64,000 nucleotides of DNA, taken from NCBI RefSeq assembly GCF_002906165.1, contig NZ_PPCN01000020.1:1-64000 (forward strand), in the 5' to 3' direction. Shown here piece after piece: positions 53,216-61,868 of this stretch. The stretch comes from Roseibium marinum. Lineage in GTDB: Bacteria > Pseudomonadota > Alphaproteobacteria > Rhizobiales > Stappiaceae. The notes below the pieces were generated by a model. The model saw only the letters and a list, made by a program, of their open reading frames with translations. It was not told where the DNA came from and made no database searches. Numbering within the stretch: position 1 is the stretch's first letter; every line of letters begins with the position of its first letter. A program made the position numbers and the translations under genes.

Positions 53216-53865
53216 CCAGAAAGCTGCCGAGAACGTCCAGCCGCACAATGAATGACCTTCGCCGGGCGGCAAATTCGACATTCGCCGAGGAAGAGCAGGC
53301 TCGCAGACCCGATGCAGCCGATACGGATGGGATCGTTCCCCCGAAGCAAGGTCAGGGCCAATCCGGGGGCGATGCGCAGGAAACGGATGCCGGCAGCCAC
53401 GCAGCAAAAGAGGACGCCGGCCCAAAACGGTCATTTCCTTTCTCCAACCTGGAAAGTTTACCGGTTCGGTCATCTCCCCCCGGTAAAGCGGAATTCCTTA
53501 AAAATGCCGGACAGCTGATTGTCGACAGACATGCCCAGTTTGGGGCGATTGCGGGTCTGGTCCCGCTACCATGGGTCGATCTCGCCGCGATTGCCGCCGT
53601 TGTCGAACGGATGTTGCGCAAGCTTGCCCGTCTTTATGGTCAGCCTATCAGCGCGGATCGAAGCAAACACCTGGCCGCCGCATTGCTGACGGGAATGGCC
53701 GCGCCAGGCATCGCCAGCTTCACCACAAGCGGTCTTTTGAGGATGACAACGGGACCGACTCTTCTGGGCATGGCGATCACGTCTGTTTCAGCGGCGGTTC
53801 TTATACGCATTGTCGGCGAGGTCTATTTGAACCGGCTGAGCCTGGGGCCGGAGCTCGCGGCGTAG
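53212..53865 (+). CDS. DUF697-like membrane protein, first copy
   Basis: This 217-residue protein has a charged, disordered N-terminal half (about 95 residues), then RHAQFGAIAGLVPLPWVDLAAIAAVVERMLRKLARLYGQPIS and two more hydrophobic segments. The pattern with VPLPWVDLAAI and LARLYG matches DUF697-type proteins. It overlaps the ParA-like gene by four bases, so the two are translated together. It is paralogous to the protein at 54031-54660. Confidence 0.7.
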   Translation: MTRKLPRTSSRTMNDLRRAANSTFAEEEQARRPDAADTDGIVPPKQGQGQSGGDAQETDAGSHAAKEDAGPKRSFPFSNLESLPVRSSPPGKAEFLKNAGQLIVDRHAQFGAIAGLVPLPWVDLAAIAAVVERMLRKLARLYGQPISADRSKHLAAALLTGMAAPGIASFTTSGLLRMTTGPTLLGMAITSVSAAVLIRIVGEVYLNRLSLGPELAA

Positions 53866-53953
53866 CGGACACTCGAGGCACCCTCCGGGACACATCAGGA
53901 ACCCGACTGCAAAAGGGCAGCGTCCCGGATGCGAACACTTTTCTTTCAACGCA

Positions 53954-53973
53954 TGAGGGAGTAACGTCCCTCA
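53954..53973. promoter_or_regulatory. Small inverted repeat before second DUF697-like gene
   Basis: TGAGGGA and TCCCTCA (7-bp arms) flank GTAACG in the 165-base gap between the two DUF697-like genes. TTGACG follows at 53992. It may be an operator or a weak hairpin; no consensus is known to me. Confidence 0.3.
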
Positions 53974-54030
53974 CGAAAGCATTCCGCCCGGTTGACGACC
54001 GTCGCCCGGCAGACGCTGAGGAGATCTTAG

Positions 54031-54660
54031 ATGGTGAGCAGAACGAGCGCGGCCGGGACGAAAGCAACCAGAACAAGAGCGACCAAGACCGATAAGCCCA
54101 AGGAGCCGGAAATGGAAGCCGACACCGTCGATGTCGACGACGACGACGACGAGTTTACCGTTACACGGGAACTGACCGCCGACAACCTGATCAAGGACTA
54201 TGTCATCGCGTCCGTTGCGGCCAGCATCGTACCCGTTGCATTTTTCGACATTGCGGCCGTCATCGCAATTCAGCTCCGCATGATCCAGAAGCTCTCCAAA
54301 CTCTACGGCAAACCATTCTCGGAGCATCTCGGACGCAAGGTCATATATGCGCTTGTAGGCGGTGTTCTTGGCTACAGTGCCGGATATTTTGTTGCCGCGA
54401 GCGCATCCAAACTGATCCCCGGGATTGGATGGATGGTCGGCATGGTCTCACTGCCGGTGGTGGCGGGCGGAGCGACCTACGCTGTTGGCCGGTCCATCGT
54501 CAAGCATTATGAAGAGGGCGGCACTCTCATGGACTTCAATGCCGGCAAGATGCGTGCATTCTTTAACGAGCAGTTCGAAAAGGGAAAATCCTTCGCCCGC
54601 AAGGCGAAGGACAAGGTGAAGTCCGAGGAAGCCGAAGGCGCGGAAGAGACCGCGACTTAA
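54031..54660 (+). CDS. DUF697-like membrane protein, second copy
   Basis: This 209-residue protein has a Lys/Thr-rich then Asp-rich N-terminus (a run VDVDDDDDEF near residue 35). The core SVAASIVPVAFFDIAAVIAIQLRMIQKLSKLYGKPFS aligns with the copy at 53212-53865. Glycine-rich hydrophobic segments follow (ALVGGVLGYSAGYFVAASASKLIPGIGWMVG), and a charged C-terminal tail. It is probably an inner-membrane protein. A good rho-independent terminator follows. Confidence 0.72.
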   Translation: MVSRTSAAGTKATRTRATKTDKPKEPEMEADTVDVDDDDDEFTVTRELTADNLIKDYVIASVAASIVPVAFFDIAAVIAIQLRMIQKLSKLYGKPFSEHLGRKVIYALVGGVLGYSAGYFVAASASKLIPGIGWMVGMVSLPVVAGGATYAVGRSIVKHYEEGGTLMDFNAGKMRAFFNEQFEKGKSFARKAKDKVKSEEAEGAEETAT

Positions 54661-54688
54661 TCCTTTTCCCGACCGCGGAAACACCTGA

Positions 54689-54727
54689 AAGCCGCCATTG
54701 GATCAATGATCCGGGCGGCTTTTTTTA
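54689..54727 (+). terminator. Rho-independent terminator
   Basis: AAGCCGCC (54689-54696) pairs with GGCGGCTT (54714-54721), followed by a run of T (54720-54726). This is a classical terminator ending the ParA/DUF697 unit. Confidence 0.88.
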
Positions 54728-54793
54728 ATCAAGGGCCGCGGCGATTATACGCCCCACTCCGTGACCCGCAAATGTGGCGGAGGGTTCGGCTAA

Positions 54794-55759
54794 TCAGAGT
54801 TTCAGCAGCCCGCGCGCGTTTGCGTGGCAGACCTTCGCGCGTTCGCTGTCAGTCAGCGATGCCCGCTCGATCCATTCGCCGGCTTCGGAGGCCCGTTCGA
54901 ACGGATAATCGACCGAAAACAGCACCCGGTCCTCGCCCATCATGTCCAGGGCGCAGCGCAGCGGCGCATCGGCGCACATGCCCGAGGTGGTGACCCAGAC
55001 GTTATTCCTGAAATACGCGGACGGCTTCTTTTCCAGATGCATGGCGCCCCGGTTGGAGATCTCCCAGCGGCTGTCGAGCCGCCAGATAAGATAAGGCAGG
55101 CATTCCCCCAGGTGTCCGAGCACGAGCCTCGCGCCGGGATAGCGGTCGAAGGTTCCGGCGAAGACCAGTCTCAGCGCATGGGTGGCGGTCTCCACCGTCC
55201 AGGACCAGACCGGGCCCCAGAGTTCCGGATGCTCGTGATACATGTGCGCCTGCTCGGGCGGATTGTTGGGATGGATGTAGACCGGCACTTCAAGAGCCGA
55301 AACGCGCTCCCAGAAGGGCGCGTAGCGGTCGTCATCGAGATAGGTGCCGCCGGTCTGGCCGTTGATCATCGCGCCCTGCATGCCTAGCTGGGTGACACAC
55401 CGCTCCAGCTCGTCGGCCGCGGCAAGAGGGTCCTGCATCGCAAGATGCGCGAAGCCGCCATAGCGATCCGGGTGTTTCGCCATTTCGGAGGCCAGAAAGT
55501 CGTTCACCCGCCGCGCGAGGCGAACGGCCGTTTCGGTCCGTTTTTCCACCTGGACGCCTGGCCCCGCCAGTGAGAGGATCGACTTTTCGACACCGATGCC
55601 GTCCATCGCGGCAAGACGCATCTCGCCGAAATCCTCCAGCGCGGTACGCGCCTTGCCGAACAGGTCGGGACTGATGTTGGGCGCAGTGGTAGCCCAGTAA
55701 TCTACAAAATCGGGATGCAGAAAATGCTCTTCGAGTGCGATTTTCGGTGTCGGCTTCAT
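54794..55759 (-). CDS. Amidohydrolase of the ACMSD/gamma-resorcylate decarboxylase family
   Basis: This 321-residue amidohydrolase-2 protein has the metal segment KIALEEHF at residues 6-13, VYIHPNNPP, LGHLGE and FSVDYPFE, as in gamma-resorcylate and 5-carboxyvanillate decarboxylases. The ATG at 55759 precedes the first motif; the frame upstream is an antiphase reading of the M24-type gene. It probably decarboxylates or hydrolyses an aromatic or cyclic acid. Last gene of a minus-strand run of transporter and enzyme genes. Confidence 0.83.
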   Translation of the reverse strand: MKPTPKIALEEHFLHPDFVDYWATTAPNISPDLFGKARTALEDFGEMRLAAMDGIGVEKSILSLAGPGVQVEKRTETAVRLARRVNDFLASEMAKHPDRYGGFAHLAMQDPLAAADELERCVTQLGMQGAMINGQTGGTYLDDDRYAPFWERVSALEVPVYIHPNNPPEQAHMYHEHPELWGPVWSWTVETATHALRLVFAGTFDRYPGARLVLGHLGECLPYLIWRLDSRWEISNRGAMHLEKKPSAYFRNNVWVTTSGMCADAPLRCALDMMGEDRVLFSVDYPFERASEAGEWIERASLTDSERAKVCHANARGLLKL

Positions 55760-55767
55760 GACTTTCC

Positions 55768-56934
55768 TCAGAGTTCGAAAATCTTCTTTTCCGTCCGGTG
55801 CAGGCAATCGCTGACACCGTCGGGCGTAATCAGATAATTGTCGCAGATGACCGCGAAGACGCGGCCGTCGTCGTAACTGGGATGCACCGCAAGGCACATG
55901 TTCTGCGCCAGCGGCATGGTCTCGTCACGGCGGATCAGGGGCCGTTCGACCATCTCGCAGCCCTGTCCGTGGGCGTATAGCCGGATCTCGGGGGGAAGTC
56001 CGCGTGCCTCCATCCAGGCATCGTGCGCCGCCGCGATGGCGGCCGGCGCTGCCCCCGGCTTCATGAGCGACAGCGTGTGGTCCTGCGCGTCCTTGACGTT
56101 GGCGAAGGCTTGCAGCAGATGGTCATCCGCCTTTCCCATCACCATGGTGCGGGCGATTTCCAGGTAGAGCCCTCCGGGCCCGTTGATCTCGATCAGCAGC
56201 GACATGTGATCGCCGGGTTGAATTTCGCGGGTCTGAAAAGGCCGGTTCATGAACCTTGACGGCTGACCGAGGGGCGCGGACAGACCAAGATAGATGCCCT
56301 GATCGGATCCGAGACGGCGGCCGACGGCCTCCGCGTGTGCTGCCACGTCGCGATCGGTCAAACCCGGACGGATAAAGTCGCAGACCTCTTCGAACACCTT
56401 GTCCTGCAGCCCGGCGATCTGCCGGATGAGAGCAATTTCCTCCTCGCTCTTGACGGCTTTCACCCGGTCCAGCGCGTCCGTGGCGTCAACCGGTTCGAAC
56501 GCGGCCTCCAGCGCGCGCATCAGCCCGTGCGGCAGCGCGGCCGGGCAAAGTGTTCCGACCCGCAGTGCCCCGGCCTCTTTCAGGGCCGCGATCGCCAGTT
56601 CGCTGTCATAGTCAACGGTGTAGACGATCGAATGGAAAGACGGCGTGCCCAGGACCCGGCCGACGCCCCGCGTTGACGGGGCGAGCGGATCCGTCGTCCG
56701 GTCGGTGCCGAAAGCTCCCATCTCGATCACGGTCATCGGCCTGTCCGCGAACAGGATCACCGTACGCGGATAACCGTTGTTGGCCGGAACGTCGGTCAGC
56801 CAGCGGACATAGCCGCCCATCCAGTCCTCGCGCGCCTGGCAGACCAGAGCATCAAGTCCAAGATCTTCCATGACGCCGCGCGCCAGCGCCTGGCGCCGGT
56901 CGAGTTCAGCAGCCGATACCGGTGAATTGCTCAT
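55768..56934 (-). CDS. M24-fold (creatinase/aminopeptidase P-like) protein with altered metal site
   Basis: This 388-residue pita-bread-fold protein has an N-terminal creatinase domain and a C-terminal M24 domain. The usual DxG...D pair appears as LLIEINGPGGLYLEIART with Glu in both places, AHGQGCEMVERP keeps a His, and the EPG segment reads VHPSY. With several dimetal ligands changed it may be metal-independent like creatinase, or a hydrolase of another C-N bond. It overlaps the 2-hydroxyacid dehydrogenase gene by four bases. Confidence 0.78.
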   Translation of the reverse strand: MSNSPVSAAELDRRQALARGVMEDLGLDALVCQAREDWMGGYVRWLTDVPANNGYPRTVILFADRPMTVIEMGAFGTDRTTDPLAPSTRGVGRVLGTPSFHSIVYTVDYDSELAIAALKEAGALRVGTLCPAALPHGLMRALEAAFEPVDATDALDRVKAVKSEEEIALIRQIAGLQDKVFEEVCDFIRPGLTDRDVAAHAEAVGRRLGSDQGIYLGLSAPLGQPSRFMNRPFQTREIQPGDHMSLLIEINGPGGLYLEIARTMVMGKADDHLLQAFANVKDAQDHTLSLMKPGAAPAAIAAAHDAWMEARGLPPEIRLYAHGQGCEMVERPLIRRDETMPLAQNMCLAVHPSYDDGRVFAVICDNYLITPDGVSDCLHRTEKKIFEL

Positions 56935-57857
56935 TGGTCCAGCCTCCCTTCAAGGGCAGCAACGCCACCGGCCGCATAGGCGGCCACGTTGGTTTCAAGA
57001 ATCGGCAGCGCCTGTTCGCGGTAGACATCGGAAAACCCGCCGATATGCGGTGTGACGATCAGGTTCGGCAGGTCCCACAAGGGATCTCCGGGCGGTAGCG
57101 GCGACCGCGCGAAGACATCGAGCGCGGCGCCCGCTATGCGGTCCGCCCGCAGCGCATCGATCAGGGATTCCTCGTCGAGGCAGCCGCCCCGGGAAATGTT
57201 GATGAGAATGCCGGTCGGCTTCATCGCCGCGATCACCCGCGCGTCGACGATATGATGCGTCTCGGGTGTGTAGGGCGTCAGAAGGATCAAGAAGTCCGCT
57301 TCTCCTGAAGCTTCCAGCAGGCGCTCACGGGTGTAAATCTTCTTGAAACCCGGCACCTCCGCGCGGCCGCCGGACACTCCGGTCACCTTGACGCCGAAGG
57401 CCCCGAGAAGGCCGGCGAGATGTTCGCCGATGGCGCCGACACCGACGATGCAGGCCGTCTTCCCCGCGAGGATCGGCTGCGGCCAGCGTTCCCACGCATG
57501 ACCGTTCTGATTTGCAAGCATCTTGGGAAAGTTTCGCTGAACGGCGAGCATCATCATCACGGCGAGTTCGGACATCTGCGGTCCGTGAATGCCATGGCAA
57601 TTGGTAATGGCAATGCCCTTCAGGCTCTTGAGATTGTCCACGCCGGTGGTCAGGGCCTGGATCCACTCAAGCTTGCCGCAGGCCGAGATCAGCTTCGAAC
57701 TCAAGTAGGGTGCGAGACCGATCAGCGCTGTGGCTTCGGAGGAAAAGGCAAGTGCATCGTCTTCCGTCACCGCCGCCCGGAAATCGAGCTCAGGCAGGGT
57801 TTGCGCCAGCTTTTCGGCATAGAACTCGGCGTTTGAATCCATAATCAGGATAGACAT
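56931..57857 (-). CDS. D-2-hydroxyacid dehydrogenase
   Basis: This 308-residue NAD(P)-dependent D-2-hydroxyacid dehydrogenase has a Rossmann motif GVGAIGEHLAGLLGAFG near residue 140, ISRGGCLDEESL near 220 and the catalytic PHIGGFSDV near 270. It reduces a 2-oxoacid or oxidises the hydroxyacid. It lies just downstream of the TRAP large subunit (seven bases) and overlaps the M24 gene. Confidence 0.87.
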   Translation of the reverse strand: MSILIMDSNAEFYAEKLAQTLPELDFRAAVTEDDALAFSSEATALIGLAPYLSSKLISACGKLEWIQALTTGVDNLKSLKGIAITNCHGIHGPQMSELAVMMMLAVQRNFPKMLANQNGHAWERWPQPILAGKTACIVGVGAIGEHLAGLLGAFGVKVTGVSGGRAEVPGFKKIYTRERLLEASGEADFLILLTPYTPETHHIVDARVIAAMKPTGILINISRGGCLDEESLIDALRADRIAGAALDVFARSPLPPGDPLWDLPNLIVTPHIGGFSDVYREQALPILETNVAAYAAGGVAALEGRLDQ

Positions 57858-57864
57858 CGGGGCC

Positions 57865-59163
57865 TCAATACAGGACGGAAGGCAGCCACAGCGCGAGCGC
57901 GGGCACAGCGAAAAGGATCGCGATCAGAATGACCGGCGCCATCAGGAAAGGCAGGATGGCCCGGTAGAGCTCCTGCATGCTGACGTTGGGCAATTGCGCG
58001 CGAATGATGAAGAGGTTCATGCCGACAGGCGGCGTTATCAGGCCGAGTTCGACAAGTAATGCAACCAGGACCCCGAACCAGATCGGATCGAAACCGAAGC
58101 CGGTCACGATCGGAAGAAAAACCGGCACGGTGATCAGCACCATGCCGATGCCTTCGAGGAAACAGCCCAGCACGATGTAGATGATGACGATGATCGACAT
58201 TACCTGCCAGGCCGACAGGTCCGCGGATTGCGCCATTGCGAGCAAGGTGTCGGGCAGACGGGTCTGAACGACGAAATGCGCAAACAGCGTGGCGCCGATT
58301 ATGATCATGAAGAGGGCGCAGGACACCAGCACGCTGGCCTTGATCGCATGGATCAGCCCCTCAAACGCCAGCGACCGGCGCAGAAATCCGAGAACGATCG
58401 CCCCGAAGGCCCCGACCGAGGCGGCTTCGGTCGGGCTGAAGATGCCCGCGTAAATTCCGCCGATGGTCAGCACGAAAAGGACGACGAACTGCCACGGCCC
58501 CTGGATCGCCCGGATCCGCTCGCGCAGGGACGCGGAGATTTCAACCGGGGCTGAAGATGTCCGTCCGGCCACAGCCATCGCCACGGCGACGTAAAGCAGC
58601 AGCAGGACCAGACCGGGCAGCATGGAGGCGGCAAACAGCCGCGCCACCGACGTTTCCGTGATCGACCCGTAGATGACGAGAATGATCGAAGGCGGGATCA
58701 GTATGCCGAGCGACCCGCCGGCGGCAACGGAGGCGGCGGAATAGCCCTCGGCATAGCCTGCCCGCTTCATCTCCGGCATCGCGATCCGTGTCATGCTTGC
58801 GGCGGTGGCGACCGAGCTGCCGCAGATTGCCCCGAAAGCCCCGGACGCGGCCAGGGTGGCGACCCCGAGCCCGCCCCGCACGCCGGAAAGCACGATCCGT
58901 GCGGCGTTGAACAGTTCCGCGGACATGCGCGACCCGCTGGCGATTTCGCCCATCAGGATGAAAAGCGGCACAACCGAAAGATTGTAGTTGGAAGCGACGT
59001 CGAACATCGTCGTTCCGGCGATGAATTTGACGGAGGTGAGGCTGTTCAGGGCCCAGTTGCCCACGAGGCCGATCACGCCGAGAGCGAGCCAGACCGGCTG
59101 TCGCAGGAACAGCATGACCAGCATCAGGCAGATGCCGCCGAGGCCGAGGACAAAACTACTCAC
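57865..59163 (-). CDS. dctM: TRAP transporter large membrane subunit
   Basis: This 432-residue DctM-type permease contains GAICGSSVATAASMTRIAMPEM and SLGILIPPSIILVIYGS as the first-half motifs and LGLITPPVGMNLFI near the end. It starts with GTG at 59163, overlapping the small-subunit stop in a GTGA arrangement. The frame upstream is not conserved. It forms the channel of the third TRAP system of the window. Confidence 0.9.
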   Translation of the reverse strand: MSSFVLGLGGICLMLVMLFLRQPVWLALGVIGLVGNWALNSLTSVKFIAGTTMFDVASNYNLSVVPLFILMGEIASGSRMSAELFNAARIVLSGVRGGLGVATLAASGAFGAICGSSVATAASMTRIAMPEMKRAGYAEGYSAASVAAGGSLGILIPPSIILVIYGSITETSVARLFAASMLPGLVLLLLYVAVAMAVAGRTSSAPVEISASLRERIRAIQGPWQFVVLFVLTIGGIYAGIFSPTEAASVGAFGAIVLGFLRRSLAFEGLIHAIKASVLVSCALFMIIIGATLFAHFVVQTRLPDTLLAMAQSADLSAWQVMSIIVIIYIVLGCFLEGIGMVLITVPVFLPIVTGFGFDPIWFGVLVALLVELGLITPPVGMNLFIIRAQLPNVSMQELYRAILPFLMAPVILIAILFAVPALALWLPSVLY

Positions 59164-59669
59164 AACCCCCCCTCCTCGCTCGGCGCATCCGGGGCCTTGC
59201 GCACCGACAGGCGGCATTGCAGGAGATAGGCCCAGAAAATACCGACGAGACCGGCAAAGGCGACGCCCCAGAGCGGCCATTTCGGAATGCCGAGCTCCAA
59301 GGACCGTTCGCCCCAGCGCCAGGCATCCAAGGCGGGCGCGATCATTGCCCAGCCGAAAAAGGCGAACAGAAAAACGCCGATCAGCGCAGCGAGGACAGCG
59401 AGCAGTCTCAGAACGATCTCGGGCAGGAACGGATCGGCCAGATCGATGACGATCTCGCCCCGGCGCGCCACCACGGGCGCGATTCCGAACATCGTCATGA
59501 CCAGAAGCGCGATGCTGACGACGTCATATGCTCCCTGGATGGGGACGCCGAACACGGCCCGCAGCACGATATCGCCGACAACGACGAGCATCATCGTCGT
59601 CAGGGCGATGCCGGCAATCGCATGCATGATCCGGGTCACCGGGTCCGTTCGTTCAGAGCCTTCACGCAT
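59160..59669 (-). CDS. dctQ: TRAP transporter small membrane subunit
   Basis: This 169-residue protein has four predicted helices (IAGIALTTMMLVVVGDIVLRAVF; AYDVVSIALLVMTMFGIAPVVARRGEIVIDL). The latter matches the DctQ core. It follows the DctP-type gene after 57 bases that contain a perfect hairpin. Confidence 0.87.
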   Translation of the reverse strand: MREGSERTDPVTRIMHAIAGIALTTMMLVVVGDIVLRAVFGVPIQGAYDVVSIALLVMTMFGIAPVVARRGEIVIDLADPFLPEIVLRLLAVLAALIGVFLFAFFGWAMIAPALDAWRWGERSLELGIPKWPLWGVAFAGLVGIFWAYLLQCRLSVRKAPDAPSEEGGL

Positions 59670-59694
59670 CTTGTGTGCCTTTCCATCTGGGCGG

Positions 59695-59720
59695 TGCGGC
59701 CCGCTGAATCGCGGGCCGCA
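59695..59720 (-). terminator. Perfect 10-bp hairpin after dctP
   Basis: On the minus strand arms TGCGGCCCGC and GCGGGCCGCA flank GATTCA, between dctP and dctQ. No U-run follows in the direction of transcription, so attenuation or mRNA protection is likely. Confidence 0.68.
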
Positions 59721-59726
59721 TTTTGT

Positions 59727-60716
59727 TCATTTCGTGTAGGCGTCAAGAAAGGCCTGCGCGTTATCGCCGGCCGCGGTTTTACCCGCAACGACGATGGACG
59801 CGAACGTCTCCTGAAGACCTTCGACTTGCGCTGCATTGAGCGTGACGATGTCCACTCCGGAGTCGACCATATACTTGCGGCCTTCTTCCTCGCCCTTGTC
59901 CCACAGGGCACCGAACCAGGCCGCCCGGTCGGGACCGGTCGTCTCGTCGATGAGCTTGCGATGCTCCGCGGACAGACGATTGTAGGCGGCGTCACTCATG
60001 ACGACAGCAAAGGTTGCGGAGGCCAGCCCGGGTTCCATCGAATATTCGATCACCGGACCAAGGTCGAAGGCCATGGTGGCCTCGAAGGGGAATGTCGCAC
60101 CGTCAACGATACCCTTGCCGATCGCATCGGCGGTTTCCGCCGGCGGCACCGGCACCGGCGATGCCCCCAGTGCTTCGACGATCTGCTGCCAGGTCGAGCC
60201 CGCGTATCGCAGCCGCAACCCCTTGAGATTGTCGAGATCTCTCGGGTCGGCCTTCGCAAGATTGACTTTCAGCGGCGGGGTTACCGCCATCCAGAGGATA
60301 TGCGTGCCTTCATGCTCACCCGCCAGATATTCGGGCGCAAGTTCGGTCAGCCGACGCGAGGTGATCGCACTTCCATCCCCTTCCGAGGGATGTGTCAGGG
60401 GAAGCCCCGCCAGTTCGGTCATCGGGAAACGTCCGGGAGTGACCGCGTGCAGGAATATCGCGATATCGGCGACACCGGCACGAACGATGTCGAACTGCCG
60501 CGGCGGTGGCCCGAGCTGGCCTGCCGGATAGACTTCCATCTCGATCTCACCGCCGGACCTGTCAGCCAGCTCCTCGCCCCAGGCGTTGATCGCCTTGACG
60601 AAAGTGTGCACCGGCGGCAGGAAGGTGGTGACCTTCAGGGTCTCCGCCACGGCCGGTCCGCTCAGCATGCCTGCCAGGAGCACCCCGGCGGCGGTAATGG
60701 TATTCAATTTCATCAT
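59727..60716 (-). CDS. dctP: TRAP transporter substrate-binding protein
   Basis: This 329-residue DctP-type protein has a signal peptide (NTITAAGVLLAGMLSGPAVA) ending near residue 24, then ETLKVTTFLPPVHTFVKAINAWGEELADRSGG. DLDNLKGLRLRYAGSTWQQIVEALGASPVPVPPAETADAIGKGIVDGATF is the family core with the binding-site Arg in LRLRY. GGAGGAG precedes the ATG. The ligand is unknown; the neighbouring genes suggest an organic acid. Confidence 0.9.
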   Translation of the reverse strand: MMKLNTITAAGVLLAGMLSGPAVAETLKVTTFLPPVHTFVKAINAWGEELADRSGGEIEMEVYPAGQLGPPPRQFDIVRAGVADIAIFLHAVTPGRFPMTELAGLPLTHPSEGDGSAITSRRLTELAPEYLAGEHEGTHILWMAVTPPLKVNLAKADPRDLDNLKGLRLRYAGSTWQQIVEALGASPVPVPPAETADAIGKGIVDGATFPFEATMAFDLGPVIEYSMEPGLASATFAVVMSDAAYNRLSAEHRKLIDETTGPDRAAWFGALWDKGEEEGRKYMVDSGVDIVTLNAAQVEGLQETFASIVVAGKTAAGDNAQAFLDAYTK

Positions 60717-60792
60717 ATTCTCCTCCTCCTTTGTTTCCGGCGGGCAGCGCCCGCCGTTCTTCCGCCCGTAACAGGCGGAAAATTCTCAATTC

Positions 60793-61059
60793 CTAGAGCA
60801 CTTTGAAAGAATACGGAGCCGCTTGACCCGTTTTTCGGGTCTGCCGGCAAGGCGCGGTCAAAGCCGTGGCCTGTCTGGCCACAAGCTGACCGCAACGCTG
60901 TCCGGCCGGCGTGAAAAACGAGCCTTCGGTGGGTTTTGTCAGCCCATCTCCGGCGTTGCGGATCTGGCCCGCTGCCCCGCATCGCGCTGCGATCCGCGTC
61001 TTGGATATAGGCTGATAAAATCCCATCAAGCGACTCCGTATTCTTTTAAAGTGCTCTAG
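60793..61059. mobile_element. MITE-like element, 267 bp, with 34-bp terminal inverted repeats
   Basis: The ends at 60793-60826 and 61026-61059 are inverted repeats of 34 bases with two mismatches (outer sequence CTAGAGCACTTT...). The interior of about 200 bases has no transposase and only short open frames. The outermost CTAG is itself a palindrome and may be a 4-bp target duplication, as for IS5-type elements. It fills most of the 329-base gap between dctP and the GST gene, and its right end supplies the GST stop codon. Confidence 0.82.
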
Positions 61060-61867
61060 TTTCAGTCAAACCGGTCCACCGTGTTTGCAGTTCGGGCCAA
61101 TGCGCCGAACCGCCGGCACGCATCGCCTCGGCGCTTCCGGGCGGCAGATGATCGGCGATGCCGGTTGAATAGGCCGGGAGCGCTTTCCAGGTGTCGAGCC
61201 AGGGGCCGACACGGGCGAACTCCTCTTCCCAAAAGCCGCTGAAGCCCAACCTGTCCAGACGGTCGACATAGGCGACCAGAGCGACATCGGCGATACCGAG
61301 CCGGTTTCCACCGAGCCAGGGGCCTTCTTCAAGCTCGTCCTGCATGTCGGCAAACAGGCGTCTGAGATGCACCAGGGCCTGTCCGACATAGGCGGAAGCA
61401 ATCCCGTTCAGGATCAGATCCTTGCGCTTTTGCCCCATGATCGGGTCCGGAAACCTGGCGGCCAGGGCGTCGATTTCGTCCCGGGTCTTTTCGGCGAGTA
61501 TTTTCTTGCGCATCGCCGTCGAGAAACTGAGCGTGTTGATCGCCGCATGGATGGACAGGCAGCGCAGCAGCCAGTGCTCCGCGCGCACTCTCCCCGCCGG
61601 ATCCCTGGGCATAAGCTGCGAGCTGAAATGCTCCCGGTCGAGATAGGCAAGAATGAGGCTCGATTCGACAACGACGAGATCGCCGTCGACCAGTGTCGGC
61701 ACCACCGCGTCGGGATTCAGTTTCAGATAGCCGGGCTCGAACTGATCGCCCGCCTGGAGGTTCAGCATGCGGCTCTCGTAACGAAGCTCCATGAGCGCAA
61801 GGCCGACACGGACTTTCTGGGAGCAGACGCTGGTGGGTGCGTGGTGAAGCGTGAGCATGGCCGGCAT
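61046..61867 (-). CDS. Glutathione S-transferase family protein, 3' end formed by MITE
   Basis: This 273-residue GST has an N-terminal thioredoxin-like domain (LTLHHAPTSVCSQKVRVGLALMEL; PDAVVPTLVDGDLVVVESSLILAYLD) and an all-helical C-terminal domain. Ser in the TSVCSQK segment is the likely catalytic residue. The ATG at 61867 starts one base after the BKACE stop. The final residues Thr-Arg-Ala-Leu and the TAA stop read into the inverted repeat of the MITE-like element, so the original C-terminus may have been changed. A role in ring or thioether cleavage is possible. Confidence 0.83.
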   Translation of the reverse strand: MPAMLTLHHAPTSVCSQKVRVGLALMELRYESRMLNLQAGDQFEPGYLKLNPDAVVPTLVDGDLVVVESSLILAYLDREHFSSQLMPRDPAGRVRAEHWLLRCLSIHAAINTLSFSTAMRKKILAEKTRDEIDALAARFPDPIMGQKRKDLILNGIASAYVGQALVHLRRLFADMQDELEEGPWLGGNRLGIADVALVAYVDRLDRLGFSGFWEEEFARVGPWLDTWKALPAYSTGIADHLPPGSAEAMRAGGSAHWPELQTRWTGLTETRAL

Positions 61868-61868
61868 T

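Noticed and set aside
60793..61059. Two 78-codon open frames inside the MITE-like element
   Set aside because: They lie on opposite strands, both end in the inverted repeat and resemble no transposase.
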